Below the pieces are notes generated by a model. It was not told where the DNA came from and did not search any database. It worked only from the letters and a program-made list of their open reading frames with translations. The position numbers and the translations under genes were made by a program. Shown here in pieces: positions 61,240-64,000 of a DNA stretch of 64,000 nucleotides (position 1 is its first letter; every line of letters begins with the position of its first letter). This DNA comes from Rhizophagus clarus (Eukaryota > Glomeromycota > Glomeromycetes > Glomerales > Glomeraceae), in the NCBI GenBank assembly GCA_015698045.1, contig BLAL01000285.1, positions 62,001 through 126,000 on the forward strand, read 5' to 3'.

Positions 61240-61400
61240 TTCAAAAGGTCAAAAGGTGAATTTGGTATTGTATTGATGGATATATGCGAAGTTGGGATAA
61301 TAAAAATAAAAATTGGGTGCGACGTGATATCAATATGTTTGTCTCATTAATAAATTCCAATGTAACATTTTTTGAGGTATTTAATCTTTTTAAAGCTACT
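61240..61400 (+). pseudogene. Kinase exon-1 relic
   Basis: Reads KGEFGIV, then DGYMRSWDNKNKNWVRRDIN and SLINSNVTFFE with frame changes. This matches AKGGFGEVYKANWIDGFITN, KQNWKRICQN and SLYNSRNVTMEFLEE of the kinase exon 1 at 31368-31745. It lies downstream of the exon-2 relic on the same strand, so the two are not one simple gene. Confidence 0.7.
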
Positions 61401-61841
61401 TAGATTAATTTATTTATGAGTTTTGAAATATGATATTTATTAACGTTCTTATTGGTACAGTACATCATATAGATTACGTTGCATCAATAAATTGAAAAAA
61501 TTATATGATTATCTAGTCAAAACAAATACAAAAAAAATCGTTTATTCAATGAAATTTTTACCTGGTATTTTTACAAGTCGTGATGTGGTAATTATTACCA
61601 ATTGTTTTATATAAATTCTATGTTAAATTTGGATCAGATCTTAAATGTTATTAATTTAAATAAATTATTAATTACATCACATTTTCTTTGGTAATCATCA
61701 ACAAGATTTAAGCTAATATAATATACTGTATAAATCACAAAGAAAAAAAAATTAACTGATATGAAATTCTACATATTCGTATAAAAAACCTTCATTTCCT
61801 CCTAGTGATGAGAATTTAACGAAACGTTCAAGAAATAAATA
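61401..61841. other. AT-rich intergenic stretch
   Basis: 3' side of the MACPF-like gene. No feature supported. Confidence 0.4.
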
Positions 61842-63911
61842 TTAACTTATAAAAGAAATGAACTGAAAATATAAAAATAAATAATTAATAAATACCTGAT
61901 TATATGGATCAAGTAATGAGCATTTGACATGATTTTCCAATGTTACCAATGGTTTATTTTTGAAATCACATTTACATTTACATTTAAGAGTTTTAATTTT
62001 AATTTTTTTGCAATTTTGCTTTAAAAACATCGGTCCACAATTATTTTTTTGTGTAGAATATAAACTAATAAATTTTGGAGAGGAATAAGTAACATTATTA
62101 TTAAGGGTAATATATGGCTTTTTCATAATTGGATGTTCAAAAGGAATTATTTTATAAGTTTTATGATTGTAATAATCTGAGATAATTAATGTATAAAAAT
62201 TAAAATCAGGTAATTTTACATAATTATTATCTTTTGAGCAATAAGTGAACATGTATGCTCCAATTTTATTTTCTTCCTGAGCATTAAAAAAGTGATGTCC
62301 AATAACGAGAGAACTGTTTGAAGAATCTAATTTAGTTAACACAGGAATTCCCAAACAAGGGGGAACTTTGCTGACGTATTGATCATATTGAAAGTTCAAT
62401 AATTCTGTATTAATCAGAGTTTGATTGTTTGATATATTTTCACTTTTCAGAACCTTTAATTGAGCATTAAAATCTGAAAGTATGAAATTAAAATCATCTG
62501 TATAGTATCCTACTACCATCCACCCAATTCTCAATCTACATTCACGCTTTTTAAACTTTTCCTGAATACAATGAATTACGAGACTTGGTTTTCCATTAGG
62601 TGGACAAAGTACCTGACAAGTAAAAAAATCATTTTTAGATTCTGTCGTGTCGATGACAGTTGCAAAAATATTACACTCTGTTGCTTTATTTTGAATTACT
62701 TTCATTATATTTGATGGTATATTCTTTAATTCAAATTTTTTTGGCCTTCCAAATTCTTCTAAATGATAATCAAATTCTTCGATTCTTGAACAATGAATCC
62801 TTTTACCAAATGACCTAATGATTTTCTTACGTAAATCCTTAGATAAAGGTTGAAAAATGCTGATAGGATTTTGAAATTCAATAGAACTCCATTTTGTATA
62901 ATCTTCTTTTAAGGATTTAACCCATTCTTCTTCATTAAAATTTTCAAGACTACCAGGTGACTCTCCTCCAATTAATTTTGTGCAGCTAAATTTTTGATAG
63001 GCTGACTTTCCTTTCGAATAGTTGGAAGTGCTTGATACATTGGCTTCCATGACCTTTGCGACATTCGTATTTATAGTAATTTCTTCAGAATTTTCTGTAA
63101 GATATCCAGATGACGTTATATGTTCGTTAAAATGAGCTCTTCCACCTAAAATAATTTTTGTTGGGATAAATTGACCATATTCCTCAGTTATTTGCATAAA
63201 TCCTTCAACAGGGTCTTTAGAATTCACGACATCCTCTACTTCTTTGATAAAATCCGGTGTTGGTTCTAAATATTTGGTAAATTCTAAAGATGCCTTAGCA
63301 TGCTTCATAAAATGATAAGAACCACTTGTCCCACAATTAGATTTTTTATTTTTCATACTTCCAATTGACATTCCCAATTTTGCAAAATTATCTACATTAA
63401 TATCTGCAGTAAAGAATAAATTTGTAATTTTCATTCGTTCTTCCATTGACTCAAATTCAACCACCCCTTTTTCACATCCTACAGCACCAATTTCTTTCAA
63501 TTCACAATTTTTCATTATAAATGCTCTCTTATTTGCTTTCTTGATTTCATCAAAAGTCATAGAACATCCATAATCTAATTTATTTTCTTCGTTTAAAAAT
63601 TTCCAATCAATACATTTTATATATAAAATACCCTCATCAATAATTGTACATAATTTAATTTGTTCTTCATCTTTAGGTCCTACTTCAGCAAAACCGTTCA
63701 ATCTTCCATAATTATCATTTTCATTAGTATTTTTAGAATGTTTCTTCAAAAATGTTAATACTGTGTCGTTAATATCGTAATCATCTTTGAGTTTTTGTCG
63801 AGTTATTAATAAATTGTTCGCAGTATTTAAGAGGGCTAATATAGTTCCATGTGATGGAATAATTTTTATTATAATTTCCTTCTTAGCATCATATGTAAGA
63901 GCAAAACCCAT
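61842..63911 (-). CDS. MACPF-like (perforin-fold-like) protein
   Basis: This 689-residue protein starts at the ATG at 63911. I recognise it as a member of the large Rhizophagus MACPF-like family (annotated DUF7431, from memory). The N-terminal 150 residues form a conserved leader (IIPSHGTILALLNTANNLL, YGRLNGFAEVGPKDEEQIKL). The MACPF-type signature YGQFIPTKIILGG lies at 245-257, followed by IGGESPG (314-320) and a W330...W341...PISIFQPLS stretch (349-356) typical of the fold. A beta-rich C-terminal region and a short Cys/Lys cluster (KCKCKCDF) end it. No signal peptide is seen. Near the 3' end PYNQ is followed by CAG|GTATTT, which could be a donor, so the last 13 codons may be intronic. Pore formation is not shown. 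Confidence 0.8.
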   Translation of the reverse strand: MGFALTYDAKKEIIIKIIPSHGTILALLNTANNLLITRQKLKDDYDINDTVLTFLKKHSKNTNENDNYGRLNGFAEVGPKDEEQIKLCTIIDEGILYIKCIDWKFLNEENKLDYGCSMTFDEIKKANKRAFIMKNCELKEIGAVGCEKGVVEFESMEERMKITNLFFTADINVDNFAKLGMSIGSMKNKKSNCGTSGSYHFMKHAKASLEFTKYLEPTPDFIKEVEDVVNSKDPVEGFMQITEEYGQFIPTKIILGGRAHFNEHITSSGYLTENSEEITINTNVAKVMEANVSSTSNYSKGKSAYQKFSCTKLIGGESPGSLENFNEEEWVKSLKEDYTKWSSIEFQNPISIFQPLSKDLRKKIIRSFGKRIHCSRIEEFDYHLEEFGRPKKFELKNIPSNIMKVIQNKATECNIFATVIDTTESKNDFFTCQVLCPPNGKPSLVIHCIQEKFKKRECRLRIGWMVVGYYTDDFNFILSDFNAQLKVLKSENISNNQTLINTELLNFQYDQYVSKVPPCLGIPVLTKLDSSNSSLVIGHHFFNAQEENKIGAYMFTYCSKDNNYVKLPDFNFYTLIISDYYNHKTYKIIPFEHPIMKKPYITLNNNVTYSSPKFISLYSTQKNNCGPMFLKQNCKKIKIKTLKCKCKCDFKNKPLVTLENHVKCSLLDPYNQVFINYLFLYFQFISFIS

Positions 63912-64000
63912 TTTAAATGTAGTTTATTAAAAAAAACAATTAGAAAAACGAAAAAGAAAAGACGGCGTATTCTCTCCCCTGTTGCACAATGTTGATGCGT
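63912..64000 (-). other. 5' flank of the MACPF-like gene, window edge
   Basis: Pyrimidine-rich on the coding strand just before the ATG. Too short for more. Confidence 0.3.

Noticed and set aside
61842-61875. 33-base intron at the end of the MACPF-like gene
   Set aside because: GTATTT...TTTCAG is present in frame, but 33 bases is too short for a spliceosomal intron; a longer intron to a downstream exon could not be shown.
1-64000. tRNA, rRNA or LTR retrotransposon
   Set aside because: I scanned by eye for clover-leaf boxes, rRNA blocks, long terminal repeats and gag/pol motifs and saw none I could support; short RNA genes could be missed without a tool.

Overview
The window looks like nuclear DNA from an arbuscular mycorrhizal fungus (Glomeromycotina, most like Rhizophagus). 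The reasons are a very AT-rich background, short GT-AG introns, an expanded protein kinase family whose short N-terminal exon carries paired CxxC motifs, MACPF-like proteins of a type I recall from Rhizophagus, and a dense, nested load of LINEs, DNA transposons and MITEs. I could not run a search, so the organism call rests on recognition.

Host genes are few. They are a kinase exon 1 cut by the left edge (67-444, minus); a four-exon gene joining a degenerate kinase domain to two MACPF-like modules, leucine-rich repeats and a long coiled coil (6370-11310, plus); two two-exon kinases (30421-31745 and 41027-42367, minus); and a single-exon MACPF-like protein at the right edge (61842-63911, minus). 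Kinase relics lie at about 32985-33300, 38855-39065, 59505-60440 and 61240-61400, so the window is a decaying kinase cluster. A row of tiny exons on the minus strand (28176-28848), and a more decayed row on the plus strand (24734-25870), look like a micro-exon gene family.

Most of the rest is transposons. LINE-1 (14626-23695, plus) and LINE-2 (42751-51404, minus) are full length with 18- and 17-bp target-site duplications. Each has a zinc-knuckle ORF1 and an endonuclease/RT/RNase H ORF2. A third, decayed LINE lies at about 35130-38150 (minus). A two-gene DNA transposon (53212-56991: a transposase of a family I cannot name, plus a C2H2 protein) sits between two arrays of the same 36-bp minisatellite.

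At least six non-autonomous elements have hAT-type 8-bp duplications: 2994-4680, 24243-26436, 28911-29362, 36014-36246, 44379-45057 and 59717-60158. Others look Harbinger-, Tc1/mariner- or Mutator-like. Many are nested, and the nesting gives a relative insertion order: Harbinger-like in hAT-like, LINE-1 in a TA-flanked MITE, hAT-like in the arm of a fold-back element, hAT-like in the RNase H of LINE-2, and hAT-like in a kinase relic.

The items most worth following up are the kinase/MACPF/LRR/coiled-coil fusion, the micro-exon arrays (one carried inside a hAT-like element), and the two-gene transposon inside minisatellite DNA.
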